Source: JAXFPC01 sp034180005 | GTDB lineage: Bacteria; Bacillota; Negativicutes; Acidaminococcales; Acidaminococcaceae | Assembly: GCA_034180005.1 (NCBI GenBank) | Contig: JAXFPC010000067.1 | Location: 1-64,000, forward strand | Reading direction: 5' to 3' | DNA length: 64,000 bases | The notes under the pieces: model-generated | The model's database searches: none | Told to the model about the DNA's origin: nothing | Seen by the model: only the letters and a program-made list of their open reading frames with translations | Program-made: the position numbers and the translations under genes | Part shown: piece by piece, positions 1 through 7,557 of the stretch | Numbering within the stretch: the stretch's first letter is position 1 | How the letters are laid out: each line of letters begins with the position of its first letter

Positions 1-20
1 AGGGTATACCTCAATAAAAG

Positions 21-138
21 ATCCGGTGGCGAAAGCTGAGGGGGACCACCTGTACCCATCCCGAACACAGCAGTTAAGCCCTCAAACGTCGAAAGTACTT
101 GGCCGGAAGCGGCCCGGGAGGATAGAAAGCTGCCGGTT
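21..138 (+). rRNA. rrf: 5S ribosomal RNA
   Basis: The stretch carries the conserved 5S core (CCCATCCCGAACACAG near 56, then GTTAAGCCC) and its two ends pair (CCGG near 23 with CCGG near 133). It is about 118 nt, normal for 5S. It is followed at once by an intrinsic terminator, so it is probably the last gene of an rRNA operon whose 16S and 23S genes lie left of the window. Confidence 0.95.
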
Positions 139-143
139 GGAAA

Positions 144-175
144 GATACCGCACATCACGTGCGGTATCTTTTTTT
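144..175 (+). terminator. rRNA operon terminator
   Basis: Stem GATACCGCAC / GTGCGGTATC followed by a run of seven T. It sits six bases after the 5S gene and ends the rRNA operon. Confidence 0.9.
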
Positions 176-183
176 GCGTGAAA

Positions 184-216
184 TATGAAAACCTCGCCAC
201 TATGGCGAGGTTTTCA
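184..216. repeat. Perfect inverted repeat
   Basis: ATGAAAACCTCGCCA pairs perfectly with TGGCGAGGTTTTCAT across a 3-base centre. It may be a second, bidirectional terminator between the converging rRNA operon and autotransporter gene. Confidence 0.6.
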
Positions 217-221
217 TATAT

Positions 222-256
222 ACAAAAAGAACGGATACCGAAGTCGGTATCCGTTA
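222..256 (-). terminator. Terminator of the autotransporter gene
   Basis: On the - strand the stem AACGGATACCG / CGGTATCCGTT with a 4-base loop is followed by CTTTTTGTA. It lies 17 bases beyond the stop codon of the - strand autotransporter gene. Confidence 0.8.
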
Positions 257-272
257 GAAGAGGCGTTATCAC

Positions 273-1661
273 CTAGAAAGTCCAATTTGCAGCTGCGCGG
301 AAGGTCAGGCCTTTTTGCTGTCCAAGTTTTCCGGTCATATTCAAATCCAGATTCATAGCGTTTCTGTCACCTGGTTGTATTTGCCAGCCGAGTTCCAGCA
401 ATCCTGTGGAACCTTTTAGACTGGGGCTTGCTGTACTCGATTGATTGAAGTGTGCGGTTGCTTCTCCTCCGAACTCATATTCCCACGCTAAGCCTGTGTA
501 GAGTTTACTTTGCTTGCTAAGACGATGAGCGTAGCGTGAGCCTAAACGCAGTCTTTCGCTATCGACGCTGTCGAAATTATATTTTTCTCCTGTAGTTAAT
601 TTTGCATCGGTGCTGCCGGTGCGGCTGTAGAAAAATTTGCCGTAGTATTCCAACTCACGATTTTCTCGCAAATCCTTTATTTTACCGATGCCTACGTGGG
701 CGCCGAAGTATGTGCCATCGGTGTCATAGGCTGCTACTTTACCGTCGGCTGCGACAAGCTTTCCGGCTTTATAATCAGTCTTTACACGTCCGGCTCTAAC
801 GGAACCTTCGTAATATACGCCGTCATTATTTTCCTGACGTACTATAATGCCGCCGCCGGTGTAGCTTGTTTTACCTTCGCCGTGCAAACCGTTATCAAGA
901 TAGCTGTCATAGCTGCCGTTTCCGTATTCAAATACGGGAGCGAACAACAGCTTGCCGTTGTTTGTGATTATGTTTTTCGCTACGCCGGCGCTCAGATTGT
1001 ATCCGTCTATGTTCACGTGGGAACCGGTTTTAATCTTGAGTTTATTTCCTCCGGCAGTAATAAAGCCTTCCCATTCGCCATTACCGGTTTTAGCGGCAGT
1101 TTTTGCCTGTGCTATACCTGCGTCTGCCAGAAGGTCGGCGCCTTGATTTAAAAAAGCGGCTGCAGCGACAAAGGTTTCCGCAAAAGATTTGGTGTCCGGC
1201 GTAAGTTTGTCCGGTTTCTGATTGTTGCCACCCGGCTTATCGTTGCTGCCGGGTTTGTCGTTACCGCCCGGCTTATCGTTGCTGCCGGGTTTGTCATTAC
1301 CGCCAGGCTTATCATTGCTGTCGGGTTTGTCGTTGCCGCCCGGTTTATCGTTGCTGCCGGGTTTGCCGTTGCCACCCGGTTTATCGTTGTTGCCACCCGG
1401 ATTATTGTTGCTGCCGGGTTTGTCATTACCGTTCGGTTTATCATTGTCGCCGGCAACGGTTAAAACGATGTTATTTTCATCCTCTTTTTTAACGGTAACT
1501 TCTTTAAGAACGGAAACACCTACAGCCAGTTTACCGGTATAGGTAGTACCTGTTGTTTCGATACCGGCATTATTGTTGAGCAGGATAACTTTATCTCCGT
1601 TGCGGAGTACGGTGTCGCCGGGAACATAGCCGTTGACTTGGGCGCCGCCGATGTTTGTCAC
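273..1661 (-). CDS. Autotransporter outer-membrane barrel protein, 5'-truncated
   Basis: The 462-residue reading frame ends in a beta-barrel of about 260 residues with alternating aromatic strands and a terminal Phe (NWTF), the usual signal for outer-membrane barrel insertion. Residues about 75-155 are a Pro/Gly/Asn hexapeptide repeat linker, and residues 1-70 look like the end of a passenger. The only normal start in frame is a GTG at 1661, but the same frame stays open without ATG, GTG or TTG up to a stop at 2106-2108 and encodes more passenger repeats. No signal peptide is visible, so export of this product is doubtful. I read it as the 3' part of a decayed adhesin or autotransporter gene of the kind common in Negativicutes. 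Family assignment rests on barrel and repeat pattern. Confidence 0.75.
   Translation of the reverse strand: MTNIGGAQVNGYVPGDTVLRNGDKVILLNNNAGIETTGTTYTGKLAVGVSVLKEVTVKKEDENNIVLTVAGDNDKPNGNDKPGSNNNPGGNNDKPGGNGKPGSNDKPGGNDKPDSNDKPGGNDKPGSNDKPGGNDKPGSNDKPGGNNQKPDKLTPDTKSFAETFVAAAAFLNQGADLLADAGIAQAKTAAKTGNGEWEGFITAGGNKLKIKTGSHVNIDGYNLSAGVAKNIITNNGKLLFAPVFEYGNGSYDSYLDNGLHGEGKTSYTGGGIIVRQENNDGVYYEGSVRAGRVKTDYKAGKLVAADGKVAAYDTDGTYFGAHVGIGKIKDLRENRELEYYGKFFYSRTGSTDAKLTTGEKYNFDSVDSERLRLGSRYAHRLSKQSKLYTGLAWEYEFGGEATAHFNQSSTASPSLKGSTGLLELGWQIQPGDRNAMNLDLNMTGKLGQQKGLTFRAAANWTF
1222..1450 (-). repeat. 18-bp tandem repeat coding for hexapeptide [GS]NDKPG
   Basis: About a dozen degenerate copies of an 18-bp unit encode GGNDKP/GSNDKP-type hexapeptides, forming a Pro-rich linker between passenger and barrel. 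Two unit variants (with G or S at the first position) alternate in the middle of the array, which suggests a 36-bp higher-order unit. Such arrays can change length by slippage. Confidence 0.8.
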
Positions 1662-2105
1662 ACCGCCGTCTGTGACAGTGATTACAGTTTCACCATTTTT
1701 CGTGTCGGCAGGCAGATTGAAGTTCAGGGTATGGAAGTTGGCAAGCTTCTTGACTTTAATATTTTTGGTGTTGACAGTCAGGGTATTGTTGCCGATGTTA
1801 CCATCGGTGGAGTAACCGCCGTAAACAGCTGCCGTGCTGATATCGGGAGAACCGGATATGGTTACGATATTATTAAAAGCATTACCGCTTTTGCTGTAAC
1901 CACCATAAATTTCTTTGCTAATGGTGCCGCCGCTGATGGTAACACTGTTGTTTTCCGAATTACCGGATTCACTGGAACCGCCATAGACAACTCTCTCGAT
2001 GGTGCCGCCGCTGATATTTACCGTATTGAAGGTGTTTATGAGAGATGCGATTGTATGGAGAGGCAGGGGAATTTTTTCTTGCCACGGGAGGTATGGAATT
2101 AACAG
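1662..2105 (-). pseudogene. Startless 5' remnant of the autotransporter passenger
   Basis: This stretch continues the frame of the downstream autotransporter without a stop. It encodes tandem units of the form VTISGGTI...YGGYS..SGN (for example near 1925-1985 and 1865-1920), typical of beta-helical passengers of Negativicutes autotransporters. There is no ATG, GTG or TTG in frame, and a TAG closes it at 2106-2108. The signal peptide and first repeats are missing. The simplest reading is loss of the 5' end by deletion. Confidence 0.65.
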
Positions 2106-2282
2106 CTAAGAACGGGAATGAAGTATTTTTCTTCGGACAACAAGGCTGTCTTTCAAGGTAAATTTTCGATTGCAAGAAAAGTGAAAGTTATTGTTGTACT
2201 TTGGCTGTAATATGGTAAGATGAAGAAAAGAGTGAAAAGATAGTCGCGTTAAAGACGTGGGACAGTTTATCCGGAGGATGTG

Positions 2283-2942
2283 ATGGATTTGTATTTCAAT
2301 TATGGAGAGAAAGAGTTGGCCTATTTAAAGGCTAAAGATAAAAAATTAGCTGCCGTTATAGAAAAGATAGGCTACATAGAACGTAAAGTTGACAGTGACA
2401 TGTTTTCTTCCGTGATACATCACATCATTGGACAGCAAATTTCCACGGCAGCGCAGAGGAGTGTGTGGAACAGGCTGTGCTCAAAGCTGGGCGCCGTTGA
2501 AGCGGACGGCATCTTGCTTCTTGGCAGAGAGGAACTGCGCTCTGTGGGAATGTCCTATAAAAAAGCGGAGTATATTTCAGACTTTGCCGCTAAAATTAAA
2601 GACGGTGTTTTTGATATTTCGTCCTTGGAGACGCTGGATGATGCAGCGGTTGTGAAGGAATTGACTTCACTTAAAGGAGTGGGGGTGTGGACGGCGGAGA
2701 TGCTCCTGATATTTTGCCTGCAGCGTCCCGATGTTGTCAGTTACGGAGATTTGGGAATTCTGCGTGGGTTGAGGATGTTATATCGCCATAAAAAAATCGA
2801 CCGGGAAAAGTTTTTGCGTTATCGCAAGAGATATTCTCCCTACGGAACGGTGGCAAGTTTTTATTTATGGGCCGTTGCGGGGGGAGCAATTCCGGAACTG
2901 ACGGATCCGGCATCGACGAAAAGCGGTAAAAGAGAAGTTTAA
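2283..2942 (+). CDS. DNA-3-methyladenine glycosylase, HhH-GPD superfamily
   Basis: Predicted to cut alkylated bases from DNA in base-excision repair. The helix-hairpin-helix is at about residues 130-145 (LKGVGVWTAEMLL) and the catalytic Asp follows in the segment VSYGDLGILRG, as in AlkA-type enzymes. At 219 residues it has the HhH-GPD core but not the N-terminal domain of E. coli AlkA. GGAGG at 2273-2277 favours ATG 2283; GTG 2280 lies too close. It sits 6 bases before a methylguanine methyltransferase gene, so the pair looks like an alkylation-repair operon. Confidence 0.88.
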   Translation: MDLYFNYGEKELAYLKAKDKKLAAVIEKIGYIERKVDSDMFSSVIHHIIGQQISTAAQRSVWNRLCSKLGAVEADGILLLGREELRSVGMSYKKAEYISDFAAKIKDGVFDISSLETLDDAAVVKELTSLKGVGVWTAEMLLIFCLQRPDVVSYGDLGILRGLRMLYRHKKIDREKFLRYRKRYSPYGTVASFYLWAVAGGAIPELTDPASTKSGKREV

Positions 2943-2948
2943 AGGAAG

Positions 2949-3440
2949 ATGGATAAAGGAGATAGTAACGTGGACAAATTTGCGGTTTATAAATTTCCTC
3001 TCGGATTTTTGGAAATAGGTTACGCCGGTGAAAAAGTTTTTTCTTTGAAGAAGACTGAATGTTTTTCGGGAGAGGGAGAAAAAAATTCTTTTACGGACGC
3101 TGTTTTTCGTGAAATCGCGGAATATTTTCAGGGGGTCAGACAGAAATTTACTTTTCCTTGCGAGTTGAGAGGTACGGAGTTTCAGAAAAAAGTATGGTGT
3201 GAGCTTGCTAAAATTCCTTACGGGGAGATAAGGACGTACAAGGACGTAGCGATTGCCTCGGGCAATCCGCGAGCGGTCAGAGCGGTTGGGCATGCCAATA
3301 ATAAAAATCCTCTCTGTATAGTCATTCCCTGCCACCGTGTTATAGGAAGCAACGGCAAATTAGTCGGCTATGCGGGCGGCCTGTGGATGAAAGAATTCCT
3401 GCTAAAATTGGAGAGTGAAAATAAAGCGTCCGAAGAGTAG
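2949..3440 (+). CDS. ogt: Methylated-DNA--protein-cysteine methyltransferase
   Basis: Suicide repair protein that takes the alkyl group from O6-alkylguanine onto its own Cys. The active site IPCHRVIG is present, with the preceding helix-turn-helix (YGEIRTYKDVA...RAVRAVGHANNKNP) that enters the DNA minor groove. At 163 residues it has the Ogt form without an Ada regulatory domain. The start could also be GTG 2970, which has a well-spaced AAGGAG inside the longer version; ATG 2949 has a closer, weaker site. Translated with the preceding glycosylase gene. Confidence 0.92.
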   Translation: MDKGDSNVDKFAVYKFPLGFLEIGYAGEKVFSLKKTECFSGEGEKNSFTDAVFREIAEYFQGVRQKFTFPCELRGTEFQKKVWCELAKIPYGEIRTYKDVAIASGNPRAVRAVGHANNKNPLCIVIPCHRVIGSNGKLVGYAGGLWMKEFLLKLESENKASEE

Positions 3441-3512
3441 TCTTGTAAAAGCTGGCAGGTATGTGTACAAAGTGTTGTATTTCGGCATTGACGCGCAGGG
3501 TAAGCAATATTT

Positions 3513-3541
3513 TTATTGCCATTAAAAATTTATGCTATAAT
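3513..3541 (+). promoter_or_regulatory. Putative extended -10 promoter of the TM2 gene
   Basis: TGC-TATAAT at 3533-3541 is an extended -10 element. The -35 (TTATTG, 3513-3518) is weak with a 17-base spacer. Confidence 0.5.
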
Positions 3542-3582
3542 AAAAGCATGTACAGGAAGGGTTGGCTTGAGGAGGTGTACAT

Positions 3583-3990
3583 ATGGCGAAGATCATTGAA
3601 ATAGATAAAAATAACGCCGCGGTAAGCGTGGGTTTTGATAATGGCAAAGTTCAGGATGTGCCGTTGGCTGCGTTTAAATTTAAACCGGAAATAGGTATGC
3701 AGGTAGATGTTTATATAAAGGATGACGGCACCTATATAGTAAACGAGGTTATCGATAGTGATATTTTTTCCGCCAAGATGAGCGAGCACAAAGTTAATAA
3801 GACGGCCTATATTCTGTGCGCACTATTTCTGGGCGGTCTGGGAGTGCATAAATTTATCGCCGGACGTCCGCTGTATGGAATACTGTATTTCGTGTTCAGT
3901 TGGACATTTATTCCATCGCTGGTGGGAATAGTGGAAGCGATTATCGCATGCAATAAAAAGAGTGACGTGCACGGGATGATTGAGTGCTGA
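3583..3990 (+). CDS. TM2-domain membrane protein
   Basis: 135 residues. Residues 1-62 form a small beta-rich domain with a KVQDVPLAAFKFKPEIGMQVDVYIK segment split by charged turns, resembling an OB or KOW-like fold. Residues about 68-125 are a TM2 domain: two hydrophobic helices joined by a short turn, with the typical LGGLGVHKFIAGR motif. TM2 proteins sit in the inner membrane and their role is mostly unknown. AGGAGGTG lies 8 bases before the ATG. Nothing in the neighbours points to a function. Confidence 0.8.
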   Translation: MAKIIEIDKNNAAVSVGFDNGKVQDVPLAAFKFKPEIGMQVDVYIKDDGTYIVNEVIDSDIFSAKMSEHKVNKTAYILCALFLGGLGVHKFIAGRPLYGILYFVFSWTFIPSLVGIVEAIIACNKKSDVHGMIEC

Positions 3991-4108
3991 GAAATGTTAT
4001 TCGGAAGCGCCGGCCGGATGAGATGTACAGAAGCCGCAGCTGTGGCAAGAAGTTTTGTACGATCGGGTCGGTTCTTTTTATTTTGGTAACGGAAATGGAG
4101 AGAAAATT

Positions 4109-4990
4109 ATGTCCGAACAACGTTCGGGAGTCCTGTACGGACTTGCCGCGTACATATTGTGGGGAGTGCTGCCGGTCTATTGGAAACAGCTGCAGAGTGT
4201 ATCGGCTTTTGAAATTTTAGCCAATCGCTTTATCTGGTCCGCTGTCTTTGTTTTTATATTGCTTGTAGGGACCGGAAAAGTGCAGGTTTTTCGCGAGGAA
4301 GTCAAAGCGATTTTCAGTAATGTCGCTTCTGCGGTAAGGATGATGTGCGCCGCAGTGCTCATATCTTTCAATTGGGGAATTTTTATCTGGGCTGTTGAAC
4401 AGGGAAGAATTGTGGAAACAAGCATGGGTTACTACATCAATCCTTTGGTAAGCGTACTGTTCGGGGTGATGTTTCTGCGTGAAAGACTTGATAAGCTGCA
4501 GCTTATCGCCGTTTTTTTCGCTTTTTGCGGCATTGGCATAATTCTGTGGTCGCAGGGAGAGTTGCCGTGGATATCTGTGAGTTTGGCAACAACTTTCGCT
4601 CTTTACGGTTTATTGAAAAAGATTATTAAGGCTTCGGCGCTGACGAGTATCATGTTGGAAACTTTGTTTATTTCGCCTTTAGCATTGGCGTACATATATT
4701 ATCTTAACAGTATGGAGATCAGTGCGTATCAAAGCGGCGAGCCGCTTACCATAGCTTTGTTGGTCGGGGCAGGCGCGGCGACTGCTACGCCGCTGCTTTT
4801 GTTCACTATGTCCGCAAGATTGCTGCCCTTAAATTTAGTCGGCTTTATGCAGTATCTTTCGCCGACCATATCTTTATTTTTAGGTATTTTTCTGTATGGA
4901 GAAGATTTTACGGCGAGTCATTTGGCAGCTTTCGCCGCCATTTGGATAGGTTTGGGATTTTTTATTTGGTCGCAGTTGCGAGTTCGCTGA
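4109..4990 (+). CDS. rarD: RarD-type EamA transporter
   Basis: Inner-membrane protein of 293 residues with ten predicted hydrophobic helices in two EamA halves, matching the RarD branch of the drug/metabolite transporter superfamily (early motif GVLYGLAAYILWGVLPVYWK, centre WAVEQGRIVETSMGYYINPL). The substrate is unknown; RarD was named for chloramphenicol sensitivity but this does not prove drug export. ATG 4109 is preceded by GGAGAG and starts right at the family N-terminus; the longer frame from 4055 adds a non-membrane leader and is rejected. Confidence 0.88.
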   Translation: MSEQRSGVLYGLAAYILWGVLPVYWKQLQSVSAFEILANRFIWSAVFVFILLVGTGKVQVFREEVKAIFSNVASAVRMMCAAVLISFNWGIFIWAVEQGRIVETSMGYYINPLVSVLFGVMFLRERLDKLQLIAVFFAFCGIGIILWSQGELPWISVSLATTFALYGLLKKIIKASALTSIMLETLFISPLALAYIYYLNSMEISAYQSGEPLTIALLVGAGAATATPLLLFTMSARLLPLNLVGFMQYLSPTISLFLGIFLYGEDFTASHLAAFAAIWIGLGFFIWSQLRVR

Positions 4991-5029
4991 GTGCGGACGA
5001 TATTTTGTTTTATATTTTGTTCCAATCGG

Positions 5030-5081
5030 CAAACAGATGCAGGCATTTTAAAGCAAGTGTATCTGTTTGTTTGTTTTTTTA
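5030..5081 (+). terminator. Terminator after rarD
   Basis: CAAACAGAT (5030-5038) pairs with ATCTGTTTG (5061-5069), followed by a T run at 5073-5080. Confidence 0.7.
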
Positions 5082-5134
5082 TAATTTCCGATACGGGGAG
5101 GAAATCTGTTTATGACTATATATAGTGCTGTGTA

Positions 5135-5461
5135 TAAATCCCCACAGTCAACAATAAAATATGCTAAGTTATCCACAGTTTGGGGATAACATGTTGATAA
5201 AAGTTGAAAACTTTATGTTTTAAACGAAAAAAAATAAAGTTTTCCCTGAGTTATCCACATTTATTGTGGAAAAGATTGTTATTTCTGTTGATAAGTCGCT
5301 GTAAAAAGATTTGCCTGAAGTATATTTTGTGTCAAGAGGCAAATTCAATATTTTGTAGGAAAATATTTATTTAAAACACAAGTTCTTTTAACAGCAAAAA
5401 AGTTCAGTTTGTTTGCAAAAGGACAGTTTGTACTTGCATGAAACTCTTTTTTTGTGGATAA
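5135..5461. other. Cluster of DnaA boxes in an AT-rich non-coding region
   Basis: Perfect TTATCCACA boxes occur at 5169-5177 and 5251-5259 (+ strand) and 5453-5461 (- strand). One-mismatch boxes on the - strand lie at 5181-5189, 5192-5200, 5265-5273 and 5286-5294. Between and after them are A/T runs (5221-5240, 5340-5400) that could unwind. No open frame of note covers the region. Such density is typical of a replication origin or a DnaA-titrating or DnaA-regulated site, yet dnaA is not adjacent. Confidence 0.7.
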
Positions 5462-5496
5462 TATAAGCATATATTTGTTTTGGGAGGACCTGAGAA

Positions 5497-6855
5497 ATGG
5501 CTTTAAAGCAATCTTTAGTAGAGCGTTCCATACAGGAAACTGTAGGTATGGTTATAAAAAAATCTTTAACCGAGAGCAACGGCTGCTGGTGGATGTTGGC
5601 AGAAACAGAGCAAGCCGGTATACGTCTGGTGCATGTTTTTGAAAGGGAATCATCCGCAGCGGCATTGTTTCAGCAGGAGAGGTTTTTGGAAACCGACGGT
5701 ATGAAACTTATCGTGGCACCGCTAAATGCCAATAATGCGGCTGTTTTGCGACGCTTTTTGAAGTGGACTGCTCCCGGAGCCTGCGGCACTAAAGGCATGA
5801 GCATCGGTGTGAGCGATTATTTGGGCGCTGCCGCCGCTTTTGCAGCTGCGCCTTTTGTCGGGAAAAATATGAAGCCGGTTTTAGTGGATTTTTCCGCCGC
5901 AGACAGCCTGACGTCGCAGAGAACATTCATTGAAGCTGTGGATACGGCGACGTGGGGAATTTTTTCTTCCGGATTTCGTGAAGGTTACAGCGCCAATGCT
6001 GCAGGACTGAAAACAGAGGAAGATATAGTCAAAGCTTTGCTTTACGGCTACAGTATGATAGGTCTGGATTGCAGTGACAAGATAGATGTGAGCATAGAAG
6101 CTTTGACCGGCGATGCTGTCGATAAAAAATTCTTTGCGCTGAATGAAGCTTTTTGCGCTGCAGTACACGCATCTTATTTGAATACGGAGTTTGCTGTCGG
6201 TGAAGATGCCATAGTTTTCGGCGAAGAGCAGCTGCATCGTATCATCCTGGAATACGGCGAAGCTATCATGCATATTCAATTTCTGTATAATTCTTATTTG
6301 AAGAATACGCCGTGGGAAATTGATTTCGAGTTGACTTTAAACAAACCAGGCAAGATGATGACGCCTCAAGAGCATTATTTGCTGGCTAATGAATTGCAGC
6401 GCAATCATATTAAACTTTCAACTTTGTGTTTTGACGTTCTTGATGTTGCGGAGCAGAAAGATTTACAGCTCCACTGCCGTATCGCCGAAATTTTCGGCCA
6501 TCGCCTGAGTTTTGCCAACGCGGAGTTTTTGTCGGCTCCTGCGGAGATAGGCAAAGCGTTGAAGGGAAGAGTGCATTTCAAGCTTAACAATCTTTTGTGG
6601 TTCAGCGGATTGCAGTGTATCGCCGAGCTTGATAGAACGCTGTACGCAAGAATTACTTCAGCTGCCGGCGTTGCAGGACAGGATGAGCCTAAGAGCAATG
6701 CGGAGTTAAAAGCTTTGGCGACTGGTTGCAGGCAGGTTCTGACCGCGGAGGAAGGTAAGCTTAAAGAAGCTATGCAAAGCTTTTTTGAGGTTCACGCCGG
6801 AGAGTATGCAGATGCCATTGAGAAAAATTTACGCGAGTTTTTCAGCAGACTGTAA
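5497..6855 (+). CDS. Tagaturonate/fructuronate epimerase (UxaE)-like protein
   Basis: 452 residues, likely cytoplasmic. The segment EAVDTATWGIFSSGFREGY followed by SANAAGLKTEEDIVKALLYGYSMIGLD (about residues 147-195) resembles the conserved D-ATW--F-EG---F-ADA-H-K--ED region of UxaE, which epimerises D-tagaturonate and D-fructuronate in hexuronate breakdown. KGMSIGVSDYLG (about 100-112) also fits. I recognise the family only by these blocks; the N-terminal 90 residues are divergent. No other uronate gene (uxaB, uxuA, kdgK) is nearby, so the real substrate is open. GGGAGG precedes the ATG, and the gene lies directly after the DnaA-box cluster. Confidence 0.6.
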   Translation: MALKQSLVERSIQETVGMVIKKSLTESNGCWWMLAETEQAGIRLVHVFERESSAAALFQQERFLETDGMKLIVAPLNANNAAVLRRFLKWTAPGACGTKGMSIGVSDYLGAAAAFAAAPFVGKNMKPVLVDFSAADSLTSQRTFIEAVDTATWGIFSSGFREGYSANAAGLKTEEDIVKALLYGYSMIGLDCSDKIDVSIEALTGDAVDKKFFALNEAFCAAVHASYLNTEFAVGEDAIVFGEEQLHRIILEYGEAIMHIQFLYNSYLKNTPWEIDFELTLNKPGKMMTPQEHYLLANELQRNHIKLSTLCFDVLDVAEQKDLQLHCRIAEIFGHRLSFANAEFLSAPAEIGKALKGRVHFKLNNLLWFSGLQCIAELDRTLYARITSAAGVAGQDEPKSNAELKALATGCRQVLTAEEGKLKEAMQSFFEVHAGEYADAIEKNLREFFSRL

Positions 6856-6978
6856 GTTATTGCTTAAATTTTTAGCGGTGATTTATATGAGTATGATTGT
6901 TGAATTTGCGGTATAAGTGTTACAAATGTACTAAAAATTATCTTTTTTGAATTTCCAAAAAAATTACAATAAAAAAAG

Positions 6979-7007
6979 TTGACAAACGAAATGAATTAGA
7001 GGATAAT
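6979..7007 (+). promoter_or_regulatory. Sigma-70/SigA promoter of the ilv operon
   Basis: TTGACA (6979-6984) and GATAAT (7002-7007) with a 17-base spacer. Transcription would start near 7014, just before the T-box leader. Confidence 0.85.
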
Positions 7008-7013
7008 TATCCC

Positions 7014-7272
7014 AATTTCAGATTGAACTACAAAGGTAATGATTGGGAACAAAGACAGGAGATATGCTTCAGAGAGCTGCCGGCAGGTGCAAGGCAGTGC
7101 AAAGGCTTGTTGATTAAATCACCCATGAACTCGTCAGCAAAAGTTATGCAAGTAGACTGATGCGCAACGGAAGCGTTATGTCCGAGCCGGTTGATGGATC
7201 GGTGCGAAGTTATAAATTAGGGTGGTACCGCGTATTTTATACGCCCCTGCACAGGCAGGGGCGTTTTTATTT
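7014..7272 (+). promoter_or_regulatory. T-box leader, probably leucine-specific
   Basis: The T-box sequence AGGGTGGTACCGCG is at 7219-7232 and is followed by a GC-rich terminator. Upstream are stem I blocks (GGGAAC near 7045, AGAGAGCTGCCGG near 7070-7083). The likely specifier is CTC (7130-7132) in the context GAACTCG, which reads leucine. Uncharged tRNA-Leu would bind and allow read-through into the ilv genes. The T-box is certain; the specifier is inferred by context and would need a folded model. Confidence 0.9.
7241..7272 (+). terminator. T-box-controlled terminator
   Basis: ACGCCCCTGC / GCAGGGGCGT with a 4-base loop, followed by TTTTATTTTT. It is mutually exclusive with the antiterminator formed by the T-box sequence. 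Confidence 0.9.
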
Positions 7273-7323
7273 TTAGTATGGCGACGCTCTGATATCCATC
7301 AAAAAAATATTTTGGAGGATAAG

Positions 7324-7545
7324 ATGTTCGAAGAAGTTTTAGTGACAGGTGTGAATGATGAAACATTATTGCCGCGAGTTTTGCGGGTGTTGGCAAAACA
7401 GGGAGCGCAAGTACGCTCACTGAATATGGCCGCCGAAAAGGACACGATGAAAGTGACAATCAGATTGGCGGAAACGGCAGCATTACAGGTGGCTAAACTT
7501 TTGGAAAAACAGATATCCGTAATGTCTGTGGAAACCAGGGCATAG
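7324..7545 (+). CDS. ilvN: Acetolactate synthase small subunit, single ACT domain
   Basis: 73 residues forming one ACT domain (VTGVNDETLLPRVLRVLAKQ, then VTIRLAE). It is short, like E. coli IlvM, and lacks the C-terminal domain of full IlvN/IlvH. Such subunits activate the catalytic subunit and may carry branched-chain amino acid feedback. ATG 7324 follows TTGGAGGAT; an upstream in-frame extension runs through the T-box terminator and is rejected. The gene ends 12 bases before the catalytic subunit gene. Confidence 0.85.
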   Translation: MFEEVLVTGVNDETLLPRVLRVLAKQGAQVRSLNMAAEKDTMKVTIRLAETAALQVAKLLEKQISVMSVETRA

Positions 7546-7557
7546 GGGGCAAGCATT

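Noticed and set aside
1222..1450. Possible CRISPR-like repeat
   Set aside because: The units are contiguous 18-bp coding repeats with no spacers.
1148..1456. 102- and 106-residue frames over the repeat array on both strands
   Set aside because: They are repeat-driven shadows of the autotransporter linker and have no ribosome sites or family features.
5135..5461. Calling this region oriC outright
   Set aside because: No dnaA or dnaN is adjacent and genes on both sides run the same way, so only the DnaA-box cluster is claimed.
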